Numbered from the stretch's first letter, positions 41,677-50,861 are shown. The stretch is 64,000 nucleotides of DNA from Pseudomonas sp. GCEP-101 (GCF_025133575.1 NZ_CP104011.1:6084965-6148964), one strand, 5' to 3'. Numbers and translations are program-made. The notes: generated by a model from the letters alone, not told the origin.

Positions 41677-43104
41677 TCAGGCCTGCATCAATTCGCGTAC
41701 ATCGATGAAACGACCGGTCACGGCTGCCGCGGCAGCCATCGCCGGGCTCACCAGGTGGGTGCGGCCACCGGCGCCCTGGCGACCTTCGAAGTTGCGGTTG
41801 GAGGTGGACGCGCAATGCTCGCCGCTCTCCAGGCGGTCCGGGTTCATCGCCAGGCACATGGAGCAGCCCGGTTCACGCCATTCGAAGCCGGCTTCGATGA
41901 AGATCTTGTCCAGCCCTTCCTGTTCGGCCTGGGCCTTCACCAGGCCCGAGCCCGGCACAACCAGCGCCTGCTTCACGGTGGCGGCGACCTTGCGGCCCTT
42001 GGCCACGGCGGCGGCGGCGCGCAGGTCTTCGATGCGCGAGTTGGTGCAGGAGCCGATGAATACGCGGTCCAGCTGGATATCGGTGATCGCCTGGTTGGCG
42101 TTCAGGCCCATGTATTTCAGGGCGCGGACGATGGAGTCGCGCTTGACCGCATCGGCTTCGGCCGCCGGGTCCGGCACGTTCTGGTCCACCGCGAGGACCA
42201 TCTCGGGCGAAGTGCCCCAGCTGACCTGCGGCTTGATGTCCTCGGCCCGCAGTTCGACGATGGTGTCGAAGTGCGCGTCGGGGTCGGACACCAGGTCGCT
42301 CCAGGCCTCCACGGCCTTGTCCCAGTCACTGCCTTGCGGCGAGAACGGACGGCCTTTCACGTATTCGATGGTCTTCTCGTCGCACGCCACCATGCCGACG
42401 CGGGCGCCCGCCTCGATGGACATGTTGCAGATGGTCATGCGGCCTTCCATGGACAGGTCGCGGATGGCGCTGCCGGCGAACTCCAGGGCATGGCCGTTGC
42501 CGCCTGCGGTGCCGATCTTGCCGATCACCGCGAGGACGATGTCCTTGGCGGTCACGCCGAAGGGCAGCTTGCCCTCCACGCGCACCTGCATGTTCTTCAT
42601 CTTCTTGGCGACCAGGCACTGGGTGGCGAGCACGTGCTCCACCTCGGAGGTGCCGATACCGTGGGCCAGCGCGCCGAAGGCGCCGTGGGTCGAGGTGTGC
42701 GAGTCGCCGCAGACCACGGTCATGCCCGGCAGGGTCGCGCCCTGCTCCGGGCCGACCACGTGAACGATGCCCTGGCGGACGTCGTTCATCTTGAATTCGA
42801 GGATGCCGAAGTCATCGCAGTTCTCGTCCAGGGTCTGGACCTGGATGCGCGAGACTTCGTCGGCGATGGCCTGCAGGCCGCCCTTGCGCTCGGCCTGGGT
42901 GGTCGGCACGTTGTGGTCCGGGGTGGCGATGTTCGCATCGATGCGCCAGGGCTTGCGGCCGGCCAGGCGCAGGCCTTCGAAGGCCTGCGGCGAGGTCACT
43001 TCGTGGAGGATGTGGCGGTCGATGTAGATGAGCGACGAACCATCGTCACGGCGCTTCACCTCGTGCATTTCCCAGAGTTTGTCGTAGAGCGTCTTGCCGG
43101 CCAT
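41677..43104 (-). CDS. leuC: 3-isopropylmalate dehydratase, large subunit
   Basis: 475 residues. [4Fe-4S] ligand cysteines are in FIGSCTNSR and in REPGCSMCLAMN, and VVCGDSHTSTHGAFG is the aconitase signature. It forms the isopropylmalate isomerase with LeuD. First gene of the leuCD transcription unit; the divergent LysR gene suggests control from the shared 166-bp region. Confidence 0.97.
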   Translation of the reverse strand: MAGKTLYDKLWEMHEVKRRDDGSSLIYIDRHILHEVTSPQAFEGLRLAGRKPWRIDANIATPDHNVPTTQAERKGGLQAIADEVSRIQVQTLDENCDDFGILEFKMNDVRQGIVHVVGPEQGATLPGMTVVCGDSHTSTHGAFGALAHGIGTSEVEHVLATQCLVAKKMKNMQVRVEGKLPFGVTAKDIVLAVIGKIGTAGGNGHALEFAGSAIRDLSMEGRMTICNMSIEAGARVGMVACDEKTIEYVKGRPFSPQGSDWDKAVEAWSDLVSDPDAHFDTIVELRAEDIKPQVSWGTSPEMVLAVDQNVPDPAAEADAVKRDSIVRALKYMGLNANQAITDIQLDRVFIGSCTNSRIEDLRAAAAVAKGRKVAATVKQALVVPGSGLVKAQAEQEGLDKIFIEAGFEWREPGCSMCLAMNPDRLESGEHCASTSNRNFEGRQGAGGRTHLVSPAMAAAAAVTGRFIDVRELMQA

Positions 43105-43270
43105 CAGAGAGTCCTCATCAGCGTCTTTCTATGCCCCTTGGGCTTGTGGGGATGATCCTATGGAAAGGCACCGAATAACTCAAATTCATATTTTTTATCC
43201 AAAGGATTCCCACAAGGAATACGGTGCGTTATAAACGTCAGGCGCCGCCTCCAGAGCGCAGGGAGTCGAT
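43105..43270. promoter_or_regulatory. Divergent leuC / LysR control region
   Basis: 166 bp between divergent starts, with an AT-rich core (about 43174-43205, ATAACTCAAATTCATATTTT) that could hold a LysR-type site and the leuC promoter. No exact operator was defined. Confidence 0.4.
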
Positions 43271-44164
43271 ATGGACCTGACCAGCCTCAACACCTTCCTG
43301 GCCATCGCCGAGTCCGGCAGCTTCTCCGAAGCCGGCGAGCGCCTGCACCTGACACAGCCGGCGGTGAGCAAGCGCATCGCCGCCCTGGAAAACCAGCTGG
43401 GCGTGCGCCTGTTCGACCGCGTCGGCCGCGAGGTGACCCTCACCGAATCCGGCCGCGCCCTGCTGCCGCGCGCCTACCAGATCCTCAGCGTACTGGACGA
43501 CACCCGCCGCGCCCTGACCAACCTCAACGGCGAGGTGAGCGGCCGGCTGGTCCTGGCCACCAGCCACCACATCGGCCTGCACCGCCTGCCGCCGCTGCTG
43601 CGCGCCTTTACCAAGGCGCACCCGCAGGTGGCGCTGGATATCCAGTTCTGCGACTCGGAAGTGGCCTACGAGGAGATTCTCCACGGCCGTGCCGAGCTGG
43701 CCGTGATCACCCTCGCTCCGGAAACCGCCGAGCCCGTGCGCGCGGTGCCGGTGTGGGACGACCCGCTGGACTTCGTCGCCGCCCCCGAGCACCCGCTGGC
43801 GGTGCAGGGCCCGGTATTCCTGGCCGACGTGGCGCGGCATCCGGCGGTGTTCCCCGGCGGCAACACCTTCACCCACCACATCGTGCGGCGCATGTTCGAG
43901 GCCGAGGGCCTGACCCCGAACATCGGCATGAGCACCAACTACATGGAGACCATCAAGATGATGGTCTCCATCGGCCTGGCCTGGAGCGTCCTGCCGCGCA
44001 CCATGCTCGACGACAGCGTCGTGCGCCTGCCCCTGCAGGACATCCAGCTCAGTCGCCAGCTGGGCTACATCCTGCATACCGAGCGCACCCTGTCCAACGC
44101 CGCGCGGGCCTTCATGCGCCTGCTCGACGCCCAGGCGGCCGGGCTTGCGCCTGTCGCGGCCTAA
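43271..44164 (+). CDS. LysR-family regulator beside leuCD
   Basis: 297 residues. N-terminal winged helix (DLTSLNTFLAIAESGSFSEA ... QPAVSKRIAALENQLGVRLFDR) and LysR substrate domain (LVLATSHHIGLHRLPPLLRAF). Divergent from leuC, so a regulator of isopropylmalate isomerase by analogy with LeuO or other LysR activators. It may respond to 2-isopropylmalate; this is inference. Confidence 0.92.
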   Translation: MDLTSLNTFLAIAESGSFSEAGERLHLTQPAVSKRIAALENQLGVRLFDRVGREVTLTESGRALLPRAYQILSVLDDTRRALTNLNGEVSGRLVLATSHHIGLHRLPPLLRAFTKAHPQVALDIQFCDSEVAYEEILHGRAELAVITLAPETAEPVRAVPVWDDPLDFVAAPEHPLAVQGPVFLADVARHPAVFPGGNTFTHHIVRRMFEAEGLTPNIGMSTNYMETIKMMVSIGLAWSVLPRTMLDDSVVRLPLQDIQLSRQLGYILHTERTLSNAARAFMRLLDAQAAGLAPVAA

Positions 44165-44276
44165 CCTCTATTGTTCTGACAGAACTAGAAGAAGGGGCCC
44201 CAATGCCCGTCCGCACGCCACTTCGCCTTGGCCGGCCGTACTGGGCCGGCACTGCCAGACGCCGGGGGAGCGCCGC

Positions 44277-47153
44277 ATGAGCCAACCTCCGCGCACGCCC
44301 CCCTTCGCCACCGACGGCCAGGACAAGTTCGCCAAAGCCTTCCATACCGCGCCCGACGCCATGGTCATCACCGACCGGGACAGCGGCCGTTTCCTCGAAC
44401 TCAACGCCAGTTTCGTCGACCGCTTCGGCTGGAGCCGCGAAGAAGCCCTGGGCCGCACCTCGGTCGAGCTCGGCCTGTGGCGCAGCCTCGATGAGCGCCA
44501 GCGGATGCTCGACACCATCACCGCCGAGCAGCAGATCGACGGCTTCGAAGTCACCCTGCTGACCCGCACCGGCGAAGTTCGCCACGCCAGCGTCTACGGC
44601 TGCCAGATCGAACAGGACGGCCACCCCTGCCTGGTGCTGACGGTGCGCGACCTCACCCGCGCCCGCGCCCAGGAACGCGCCCTGCGTGACAGCCAGGAAC
44701 GCCTGGACCTCGCGCTGGACTCCGCGCAACTGGGCATCTGGGACTGGCACATCCCCAGCGGACTGCTCTACGGCTCGCCCCGCGCCGCCGTGCTGCACGA
44801 ATTGCCTGACCGGGATTTCCACGGACCCTTCGGCGAGTTCTTCGCCTGCGTCGACAAGACCGACCGCCAGCGCATGCGCCAGGCCTACGCCCGGCTAACC
44901 CGCGGGCCGGAGAACGACTACCAGTTCACCTACCGCGCGCAGCTCGGCTCCGGCGAAGTGCGCTACCTGGAAAGCCGTGCGCGGCTCTACCGCGACGCCC
45001 AGGGCAAGCCGCTGCGCATGGCCGGCACCCTGCTCGACATCACCGACCGCGTGCTGCGCGAACGCAGCCTGCAAGCTTCGGAAGAAAAATTCGCCAGCCT
45101 GTTCCAGGGCAGCCCGGACCCGATCTGCGTCTCGCGCGTGCGCGACGGCGAGTTCATCGAGGTGAACCCGAGCTTCTGCAGCACCTTCGGCTGGCTAGCC
45201 GAGGACATCATCGGCCGCTCCTCGCACCAGGTCACCTTCTGGGCCGACCACCACCAGCGCTCGCGGCTGTTCGAACAGCTAATGCGCGACCACTCGCTGC
45301 AGAACGTCGAGGTGCAATTCCTCACCCGCGAAGGCCGGACCATCACCTGCATGGTCGCCAGCCGGCTGATCTGGGTCGATCGCCAGCTGTGCATCCTTTC
45401 CAGCTTCCGCGACGTGACCCGCCGGCTGCAGGCCGAGGCCGCGCTCAAGGCCAGCCAGGAGAAGTTCGCCAAGGCGTTCCACTCCAGCCCCGACGCCATC
45501 ACCATCACCGAGCGCGAGACGGGCCGCTACATCGAGGTCAACGACGGCTTCCACCGCCTCACCGGCTACCGTCCGGAGGAAGTGCTGGGGCAGACCTCGC
45601 TGGACATGAACATCTGGGCCGACCCGGACGAACGCCTGAACATGATCGCCGCGCTGAACCGCGACGGCTTCGTGCACCACCTGGAAATGCGCGGCCGCCA
45701 CCGCGACGGAACGATCCGGACGGTGGACGTGTCGGTGGAACCGATCGAACTGGGCGGCATGGACTGCCTGTTGCTCACCGCCCGCGACACCAGCGAACTG
45801 CGCGAAGCCGAGGCACGCATCCAGCACCTGGCCTACCACGACGCCCTGACCGACCTGCCCAACCGCGCCCTGCTGATGGACCGCCTGAAGCAGCAGATCT
45901 CCCTGCTGCAGCGCCACAGCCTGCGCGGCGCGCTGATGTTCCTCGACCTGGACCACTTCAAGCACATCAACGATTCCCTCGGGCATTCGGTCGGCGACTC
46001 CATCCTGCAGATGGTCACCGCACGCCTGGAGGCCAGCGTGCGCCAGGAAGACACCGTGGCGCGCCTGGGCGGCGACGAGTTCGTGGTGCTGCTCACCGGC
46101 ATCGAGGGCAGCCGCCTGGACACCGCGCAGCAGGTACGCCAGCTGGCGGAAAAACTCCGCGACCTGCTGGCCGAGCCGATGCTGCTGGACGGCCACCGCC
46201 TGCAGATCACCCCGAGCATCGGCATCGCCCTGATCCCCGACGACGGCGCCACCCCGGACGACCTGCTCAAGCGCGCCGACATCGCCATGTACCGCGCCAA
46301 GGACGCCGGCCGCAATACCGTGCAGCTGTTCCACGAATCCATGCAGCAGGCGGCCATCGAACGCCTGCGCCTGGAGAATGGCCTGCGCATGGCGCTGACC
46401 CGCCGCGAGTTCAACCTGCACTACCAGCCCCAGGTGGACGCCCGTGATTCGCGCATCGTCGGCGCCGAGGCGCTGCTGCGCTGGCACCACCCGACGCGCG
46501 GCCCGCAATCGCCGGCCAGCTTCATCCGCGTCCTGGAGGACAGCGGGCTGATCGTCGAGGTCGGCCAGTGGGTCATCGAGGAAGCCTGCCGCACCGGCGC
46601 GCAACTGCTCGCCGAGGGCCGTATCGATGTCGACAACTTCAGCCTGAGCGTGAACATCAGCCCGCGGCAGTTCCGCCAGGGCGATTTCGTCGAGCGCCTG
46701 CTCAGCGTGCTGCACAAGGTCAAGTTGCCGCCCAGCCTGCTGAAGCTGGAGATCACCGAGGGCATCGTGATCCAGCAACTGGACGACACCATCGCGCGCA
46801 TGGAGCGCCTGCGCGAAGCCGGCGTGCAGTTCGCCATGGACGATTTCGGCACCGGCTATTCCTCGCTGACGTACCTGAAGCGCCTGCCGGTGGACAGCCT
46901 GAAGATCGACCAGAGCTTCGTGCGGGACGCGCCCAGCAACAGCAACGACGCGGAAATCGTCCGCGCCATCATCGCCATGGGCCAGAGCCTCGGCCTGGAG
47001 CTGGTGGCCGAAGGGGTGGAAACGCCGGAGCAACTGGCGCTGCTGACCGAACAGGGCTGCCACCTGTACCAGGGCTACCTGTTCGGCCGGCCGGTGCCGC
47101 TGGAGGAATTCATCGCCCTGCTGCCCCGCCGCGACAGCCAGCAGGCGACCTGA
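44277..47153 (+). CDS. Four-PAS diguanylate cyclase/phosphodiesterase (GGDEF-EAL)
   Basis: 958 residues from the ATG at 44277 (GGGGGAG 8 nt upstream), 112 bp past the LysR stop. No membrane segment. Four tandem PAS domains occupy about residues 15-540; the first and fourth are very alike (DKFAKAFHTAPDAMVITDRD versus EKFAKAFHSSPDAITITERE), so one arose by duplication. The GGDEF motif is intact (598-602) with an RxxD inhibitory site (RQED) five residues before it. The EAL domain begins EALLR (731-735) and keeps the LEITEG, DDFGTGYSS and KIDQSF residues, so both activities are possible. It is a soluble sensor enzyme making or breaking c-di-GMP. Confidence 0.95.
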   Translation: MSQPPRTPPFATDGQDKFAKAFHTAPDAMVITDRDSGRFLELNASFVDRFGWSREEALGRTSVELGLWRSLDERQRMLDTITAEQQIDGFEVTLLTRTGEVRHASVYGCQIEQDGHPCLVLTVRDLTRARAQERALRDSQERLDLALDSAQLGIWDWHIPSGLLYGSPRAAVLHELPDRDFHGPFGEFFACVDKTDRQRMRQAYARLTRGPENDYQFTYRAQLGSGEVRYLESRARLYRDAQGKPLRMAGTLLDITDRVLRERSLQASEEKFASLFQGSPDPICVSRVRDGEFIEVNPSFCSTFGWLAEDIIGRSSHQVTFWADHHQRSRLFEQLMRDHSLQNVEVQFLTREGRTITCMVASRLIWVDRQLCILSSFRDVTRRLQAEAALKASQEKFAKAFHSSPDAITITERETGRYIEVNDGFHRLTGYRPEEVLGQTSLDMNIWADPDERLNMIAALNRDGFVHHLEMRGRHRDGTIRTVDVSVEPIELGGMDCLLLTARDTSELREAEARIQHLAYHDALTDLPNRALLMDRLKQQISLLQRHSLRGALMFLDLDHFKHINDSLGHSVGDSILQMVTARLEASVRQEDTVARLGGDEFVVLLTGIEGSRLDTAQQVRQLAEKLRDLLAEPMLLDGHRLQITPSIGIALIPDDGATPDDLLKRADIAMYRAKDAGRNTVQLFHESMQQAAIERLRLENGLRMALTRREFNLHYQPQVDARDSRIVGAEALLRWHHPTRGPQSPASFIRVLEDSGLIVEVGQWVIEEACRTGAQLLAEGRIDVDNFSLSVNISPRQFRQGDFVERLLSVLHKVKLPPSLLKLEITEGIVIQQLDDTIARMERLREAGVQFAMDDFGTGYSSLTYLKRLPVDSLKIDQSFVRDAPSNSNDAEIVRAIIAMGQSLGLELVAEGVETPEQLALLTEQGCHLYQGYLFGRPVPLEEFIALLPRRDSQQAT

Positions 47154-47192
47154 GGCCCGCTACTGCGCGGGCCGCATTTCCGAGCACCAACG

Positions 47193-47224
47193 AAAACGCC
47201 CGTCTCTTCCGAGACGGGCGTTTT
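47193..47224. terminator. Bidirectional terminator between GGDEF-EAL and hsp20 genes
   Basis: 14-bp perfect stem (AAAACGCCCGTCTC with its complement), TTCC loop and T-runs on both strands. It serves both convergent transcripts. Confidence 0.88.
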
Positions 47225-47262
47225 GCCATGCAGCGGCGGCGCAGCTAGCGCCGGGGCGCTGC

Positions 47263-47709
47263 TCAGCCTTCGATGGCCGGGTTCTGGCCGTTGATGGCAA
47301 TCCGCTTGGGCTTGGCTTCTTCCGGAACGATGCGCACCAGCTCGACGCTGAGCAGGCCGTTCTTCAGCGATGCGCCCTGGACCTCGATATGGTCGGCGAG
47401 GCGGAACGACAGCTTGAAGGCGCGCTGGGCGATGCCCTGGTGCAGGTAGGTGACGCTATCGGAAGCCTTTTCGCGCTTGCCGCCGTTGACGGTCAGCACG
47501 CCGCGCTCCACTTGCAGTTCCAGGTCTTCTTCCTGCAGGCCGGCGGCGGCGATGACGATGCGGTACTGGTCGTCACCATGCTTCTCGACGTTGTAGGGCG
47601 GGTAGGAACTGCCGCTTTCACTGCGCAGGGCGGACTCGAACAGATCGTTGAAACGATCGAAGCCAACGGACTGGCGGAACAGCGGGGCGAGGGAAAGGAC
47701 GTTGCTCAT
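47263..47709 (-). CDS. ibpA: Small heat-shock protein, IbpA-type
   Basis: 148 residues from the ATG at 47709, preceded by CAGGAG 8 nt upstream. Upstream reading-frame extension runs into the leader and is rejected. The alpha-crystallin domain (NVEKHGDDQYRIVIAAAGL ... LHQGIAQRAFKLSFRLAD) is complete and the C-terminus has an IxI-type motif (KRIAING). Small Hsp20 chaperones bind unfolding proteins and oligomerise. Expression is probably heat-induced at two levels: a sigma-32-like promoter and an RNA thermometer. Confidence 0.96.
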   Translation of the reverse strand: MSNVLSLAPLFRQSVGFDRFNDLFESALRSESGSSYPPYNVEKHGDDQYRIVIAAAGLQEEDLELQVERGVLTVNGGKREKASDSVTYLHQGIAQRAFKLSFRLADHIEVQGASLKNGLLSVELVRIVPEEAKPKRIAINGQNPAIEG

Positions 47710-47795
47710 GGCGAATCTCCTGAATATTTCAGCAAGGTATGATCTGGAGCCTGATGTCAGAACTCCGGTGCGGGACCCGTCTTCGGCCTCCCGCA
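47710..47795 (-). promoter_or_regulatory. ROSE-type RNA thermometer in the ibpA leader
   Basis: Just before the start codon the minus strand reads CUUGCUGAA (revcomp of 47728-47736), a short loop, then UUCAGGAG (ribosome site at 47717-47721). The two pair, with a bulged G opposite, exactly the U(U/C)GCU-against-AGGAG pattern of ROSE elements. Pseudomonas ibpA genes are known to carry short ROSE-like thermometers. The remaining leader (to about 47795) can form an additional GC-rich hairpin (GCGGGAGGC / GUCCCGC). Heating is predicted to expose the ribosome site. Confidence 0.8.
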
Positions 47796-47802
47796 GGGAC
47801 AT

Positions 47803-47830
47803 AGATAGGGACGGCAGAATCCGTTTCAAG
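47803..47830 (-). promoter_or_regulatory. Sigma-32 (RpoH) promoter of ibpA
   Basis: Minus strand CTTGAAA (47824-47830), 13-bp spacer, CCCTATCT (47803-47810), close to the CTTGAAA-N11-16-CCCCATNT heat-shock consensus. Transcription would start near 47795. Confidence 0.8.
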
Positions 47831-47856
47831 CCCACCTGCGAAAAAAGGATTTCCCC

Positions 47857-48603
47857 GTGAAGAAGGTCATGCTGATCACCGGCGCCAGTCGCGGCATCGG
47901 CGCCGCTACCGCCCTGCTCGCCGCCGAGCGCGGCTTCGCCGTGGCGCTCAACTACCGCCGCGAGCGGGACACGGCCCAGGCGCTGGTCGCGCGGATCACG
48001 GCGTCGGGTGGCGAGGCTCGCGCCTTCGCCGCCGACGTTGCCGATGAAGACGAGGTGCTGCGGCTGTTCGGCGACGTACACGACGCCTTCGGCCGCCTCG
48101 ATGTGCTGGTGAACAATGCCGGCATTCTGGAACGCCAGATGCGCCTGGAAGAAATGGACGTGGCGCGGCTGCAACGGGTGTTCGCGGTGAACGTGACCGG
48201 CACCTTCCTCTGCTGCCGGGAGGCGGTGAAACGCATGGCGCGCAGGCATGGCGGCAGGGGCGGAAGCATCGTCAACGTGTCCTCCATGGCCTCGCGCCTG
48301 GGTTCGCCCAACGAGTACATCGACTACGCCGCCGCCAAAGGTGCGGTGGACAGCCTGACCATCGGCCTGGCCAAGGAAGTGGCGGCCGACGGCATCCGCG
48401 TGAACGCCGTGCGCCCGGGGCTGATCAAGACCGACATCCATGCAAGCGGCGGCGAGCCGGGGCGCGTGGAGCGCCTGCAGTCGGCCATCCCCCTGGGCCG
48501 GGGTGGCGAGGCGGAGGAAGTGGCGCGGGCGATTCTGTTCCTCGCCTCGGATGAGTCCAGCTACAGCACGGGTGGATTCATCGATGTCAGTGGCGGGCGC
48601 TGA
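47857..48603 (+). CDS. Short-chain dehydrogenase/reductase (glucose-dehydrogenase-like)
   Basis: 248 residues from a GTG at 47857 with AAAAAAGGAT upstream. Cofactor motif TGASRGIG, NNAG, catalytic Ser in NVSSMAS and YAAAK are intact; Arg in NYRRERD suggests NADP(H). The closest pattern is the 3-oxoacyl-reductase-like SDR group, and the substrate is unknown. Divergent from ibpA, its start only 27 bp from the -35 box of that promoter. A REP doublet follows. Confidence 0.9.
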   Translation: MKKVMLITGASRGIGAATALLAAERGFAVALNYRRERDTAQALVARITASGGEARAFAADVADEDEVLRLFGDVHDAFGRLDVLVNNAGILERQMRLEEMDVARLQRVFAVNVTGTFLCCREAVKRMARRHGGRGGSIVNVSSMASRLGSPNEYIDYAAAKGAVDSLTIGLAKEVAADGIRVNAVRPGLIKTDIHASGGEPGRVERLQSAIPLGRGGEAEEVARAILFLASDESSYSTGGFIDVSGGR

Positions 48604-48627
48604 TTCAAAATCGTGACGCACGCTTTT

Positions 48628-48706
48628 GTAGGAGCGAGCTTGCTCGCGAACGCGGTCTATCCCGATGCATTGGTGTTGGGCGGTTCGCGAGCAAGCTCGC
48701 TCCTAC
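48628..48706. repeat. REP palindrome pair, copy 3
   Basis: Same motif as at 2990: GTAGGAGCGAGCTTGCTCGC, about 39 bp, and the inverted copy. It lies between the convergent SDR and dus genes. Confidence 0.85.
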
Positions 48707-48722
48707 GAAGAGCAGTACGGAG

Positions 48723-49682
48723 TCAGGCGGCGACTTCGATCTCGACCTGCAGCACCCGGTCCAGCACGTCGCAGTCATGCTCGCGGCGCACCAGGGCGAA
48801 CAGTTCCACCGCTTCGGGATAGCTGCGGGTGAGCATGCCCAGCCACTGCTTCAGGCGCCCCGGCGCGTAACGTGGCGCCAGCTTGCACCGGGCCTGGCGC
48901 CAGAAATCGTCGAGCAGCACACGCACCTCGGACCACGGCATCGGCACGACGTCACGGCCATCACGCCAGGCGGCGATCTGCCGGGCGAGGTCCGGGCGGG
49001 AGACCAGCCCGCGGCCGAGCATGATGTCGGCCACGCCGCTGATGGAGCGACAGCGCTGGTAGTCCTCCAGGGTCCACACCTCGCCATTGGCGAACACCGG
49101 CACCTTCACCGCGTCGGCGACCTTCGCCACCCACTCCCAGTGCGCCGGCGGCTTGTACCCGTCGGCCTTGGTCCGCGCGTGGACGACCACATGGGCGGAG
49201 CCGCCGTCGGCCAGGGCACGGGCGCAATCGATGGCGCCGTCGGGGCTGTCGTAGCCCAGGCGCATCTTCGAAGTCACCGGAATGTGCGCCGGCACCGCGC
49301 GGCGCACCGCCTCGATGATGCGGAACATCAGCTCGGGCTCTTTGAGCAGCACCGCGCCACCACGGGAGCGGTTCACCGTCTTGGCCGGGCAGCCGAAGTT
49401 CAGATCGATCACCGGCGCACCCAGCTCGCAGGCCTGCACGGCGTTTTCCGCCAGCAGCTGCGGGTCGGAGCCGAGCAGTTGCACGCGCATCGGTACGCCG
49501 GCGCGGGTGCGGCTGCCGTGCGCCAGTTCCGGAGCGAGCGCGAGGAACGACGCCGGCGGCAGCAGGCGGTCGTTGATGCGGATGAACTCGGTGACGCACC
49601 AGTCGATGCCGCCGACGCGGGTCAGCACATCGCGCAGGATGTCATCTACCAGCCCCTCCATCGGGGCCAGGGCGATCTGCAC
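48723..49682 (-). CDS. dusC: tRNA-dihydrouridine synthase, DusC-like
   Basis: 319 residues starting at the GTG at 49682 (sequence VQIALAPMEGLVDDIL), which matches the family's N-terminus; the ATG further upstream would add an unrelated extension. The catalytic Cys lies in LNFGCPAKTVNRSRGGA, with FMN contacts in TSKMRLGYD and ANGEVW. It reduces a uridine in the tRNA D-loop with NADPH. DusC (U16) is the closest fit by pattern. Next to it, 76 bp away, is the thioesterase gene. Confidence 0.92.
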   Translation of the reverse strand: MQIALAPMEGLVDDILRDVLTRVGGIDWCVTEFIRINDRLLPPASFLALAPELAHGSRTRAGVPMRVQLLGSDPQLLAENAVQACELGAPVIDLNFGCPAKTVNRSRGGAVLLKEPELMFRIIEAVRRAVPAHIPVTSKMRLGYDSPDGAIDCARALADGGSAHVVVHARTKADGYKPPAHWEWVAKVADAVKVPVFANGEVWTLEDYQRCRSISGVADIMLGRGLVSRPDLARQIAAWRDGRDVVPMPWSEVRVLLDDFWRQARCKLAPRYAPGRLKQWLGMLTRSYPEAVELFALVRREHDCDVLDRVLQVEIEVAA

Positions 49683-49758
49683 GGGAGAATCTCGGGCAAT
49701 GGCGAAGGCCGCGGATTGTAGGGAATGCGCCGCGCCGGGAAAAGCGCGGCACGACGGA

Positions 49759-50214
49759 TCACGCGCCGGCGGCCACGGCCTCCGGGGCAAGCAGGGCGCG
49801 GCCGTAGCCTTCGATGAATTCCACCGGCATGCGCTTGGGCTTGCCGCTGGACAGTTCGATGCAGACGAAGGTGGTCTGCGCGCGCAGCAGGGTCAGGGCA
49901 TCGTCCGGGCGTACCAGCTGGAAGTGCCGGGTCATCTTCAGGCGCTGGTCGGACTGCACGATCCAGGTCGCCAGTTGCAACTGGTCGCCTTCGTAGGCGG
50001 CGGCCAGGTAGTCCACCTCATGGCGCACCACGGCCATGGCGCGGTCCAGCCGGCGGTACTCGGCCAGGTCCAGCCCCAGGCTCTGGGAGTGGCGCCAGGC
50101 GCAGCGCTCCAGCCAGCTGACGTAGACCGCGTTGTTGGCATGGCCGAGGCCGTCGATGTCCTCGGGCTTGACCTCGATGTCGATGACGAACGGATCGGGC
50201 AACTGCCAGCTCAT
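49759..50214 (-). CDS. Acyl-CoA thioesterase (4HBT hot-dog fold)
   Basis: 151 residues. The motif DIDGLGHANNAVYVSWLE contains the Asp/His-containing loop of YbgC/FcbC-type 4-hydroxybenzoyl-CoA thioesterases. It hydrolyses acyl-CoA; the chain preference is unknown. Start overlaps the eda stop (ATGA). A housekeeping or detoxifying role is likely. Confidence 0.88.
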   Translation of the reverse strand: MSWQLPDPFVIDIEVKPEDIDGLGHANNAVYVSWLERCAWRHSQSLGLDLAEYRRLDRAMAVVRHEVDYLAAAYEGDQLQLATWIVQSDQRLKMTRHFQLVRPDDALTLLRAQTTFVCIELSSGKPKRMPVEFIEGYGRALLAPEAVAAGA

Positions 50215-50861
50215 GAGGCGTGCTCCAGGCTTGCGGCCAGCGTGATCGCCTCGGCGGCCAGTTGGGTGATCTGGTCCCAGGCGCGGGCGCGAACCAGGCT
50301 CGGCGGCGCGATCCAGGTGCCGCCGACGCAGGCAACGTTGGGCAGGCGCAGGACGTTGAGGAGGTTCTCCTGGGTGATGCCGCCAGTCGGGCAGAAGCGG
50401 ATGCCGGCGAAGGGCGCCTTCAGGCTCTTGAGCATCTTGATCGCGGCGTTGCCGTCGGCGGGGAACAACTTCAGCGAGCGGTAGCCATACTCCAGCGCCA
50501 CCAGCACTTCGGAGGGCGTCATCACCCCCGGCAGGAACGGCATCTTGGCGTCTTCCGCCGCCGCCACCAGGCGCGGCGTGCAGCCCGGGCTGGCAGCGAA
50601 CTGCGCGCCGGCGTCGCGGGCCTCCTGGAACTGCTCGGTGTGGATCAGCGTACCGGCGCCGACGATCATCTCCGGCAGCTCGCGGCGAATCTCGGCCACC
50701 GCGTCCAGCGCCTGCGGCGTGCGCAGGGTCACTTCCAGCACCCGGACACCACCGTCGTACAGGGCACGGGCCAGGTCACCGGCCAGCGCCACCTCGTCGA
50801 TCACCAGCACCGGCATGACCGGGCGCGCCTGCTGCAGCACCCAATCGGTAGACATACTCAT
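50211..50861 (-). CDS. eda: 2-dehydro-3-deoxyphosphogluconate aldolase
   Basis: 216 residues. The Schiff-base lysine is Lys131 (YRSLKLFPA), with Glu43 and Arg47 in LEVTLRT and the phosphate-binding PTGG loop. It splits KDPG to pyruvate and glyceraldehyde-3-phosphate in the Entner-Doudoroff path. Here it is not linked to edd or zwf, which in Pseudomonas form another locus with a second aldolase, so this may be a paralogue for a related keto-deoxy acid. ATG at 50861; ATG at 50855 is an alternative. Confidence 0.9.
   Translation of the reverse strand: MSMSTDWVLQQARPVMPVLVIDEVALAGDLARALYDGGVRVLEVTLRTPQALDAVAEIRRELPEMIVGAGTLIHTEQFQEARDAGAQFAASPGCTPRLVAAAEDAKMPFLPGVMTPSEVLVALEYGYRSLKLFPADGNAAIKMLKSLKAPFAGIRFCPTGGITQENLLNVLRLPNVACVGGTWIAPPSLVRARAWDQITQLAAEAITLAASLEHAS

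Noticed and set aside
47263..48621. 452-codon frame covering ibpA and its leader
   Set aside because: The N-terminal part is an accidental extension through the promoter, thermometer and the opposite SDR gene; the Hsp20 domain begins at 47709 with a good ribosome site.
50211..50861. Second Entner-Doudoroff cluster
   Set aside because: No edd, zwf, glk or hexR homologue is adjacent; neighbours are a thioesterase and a hydrolase.
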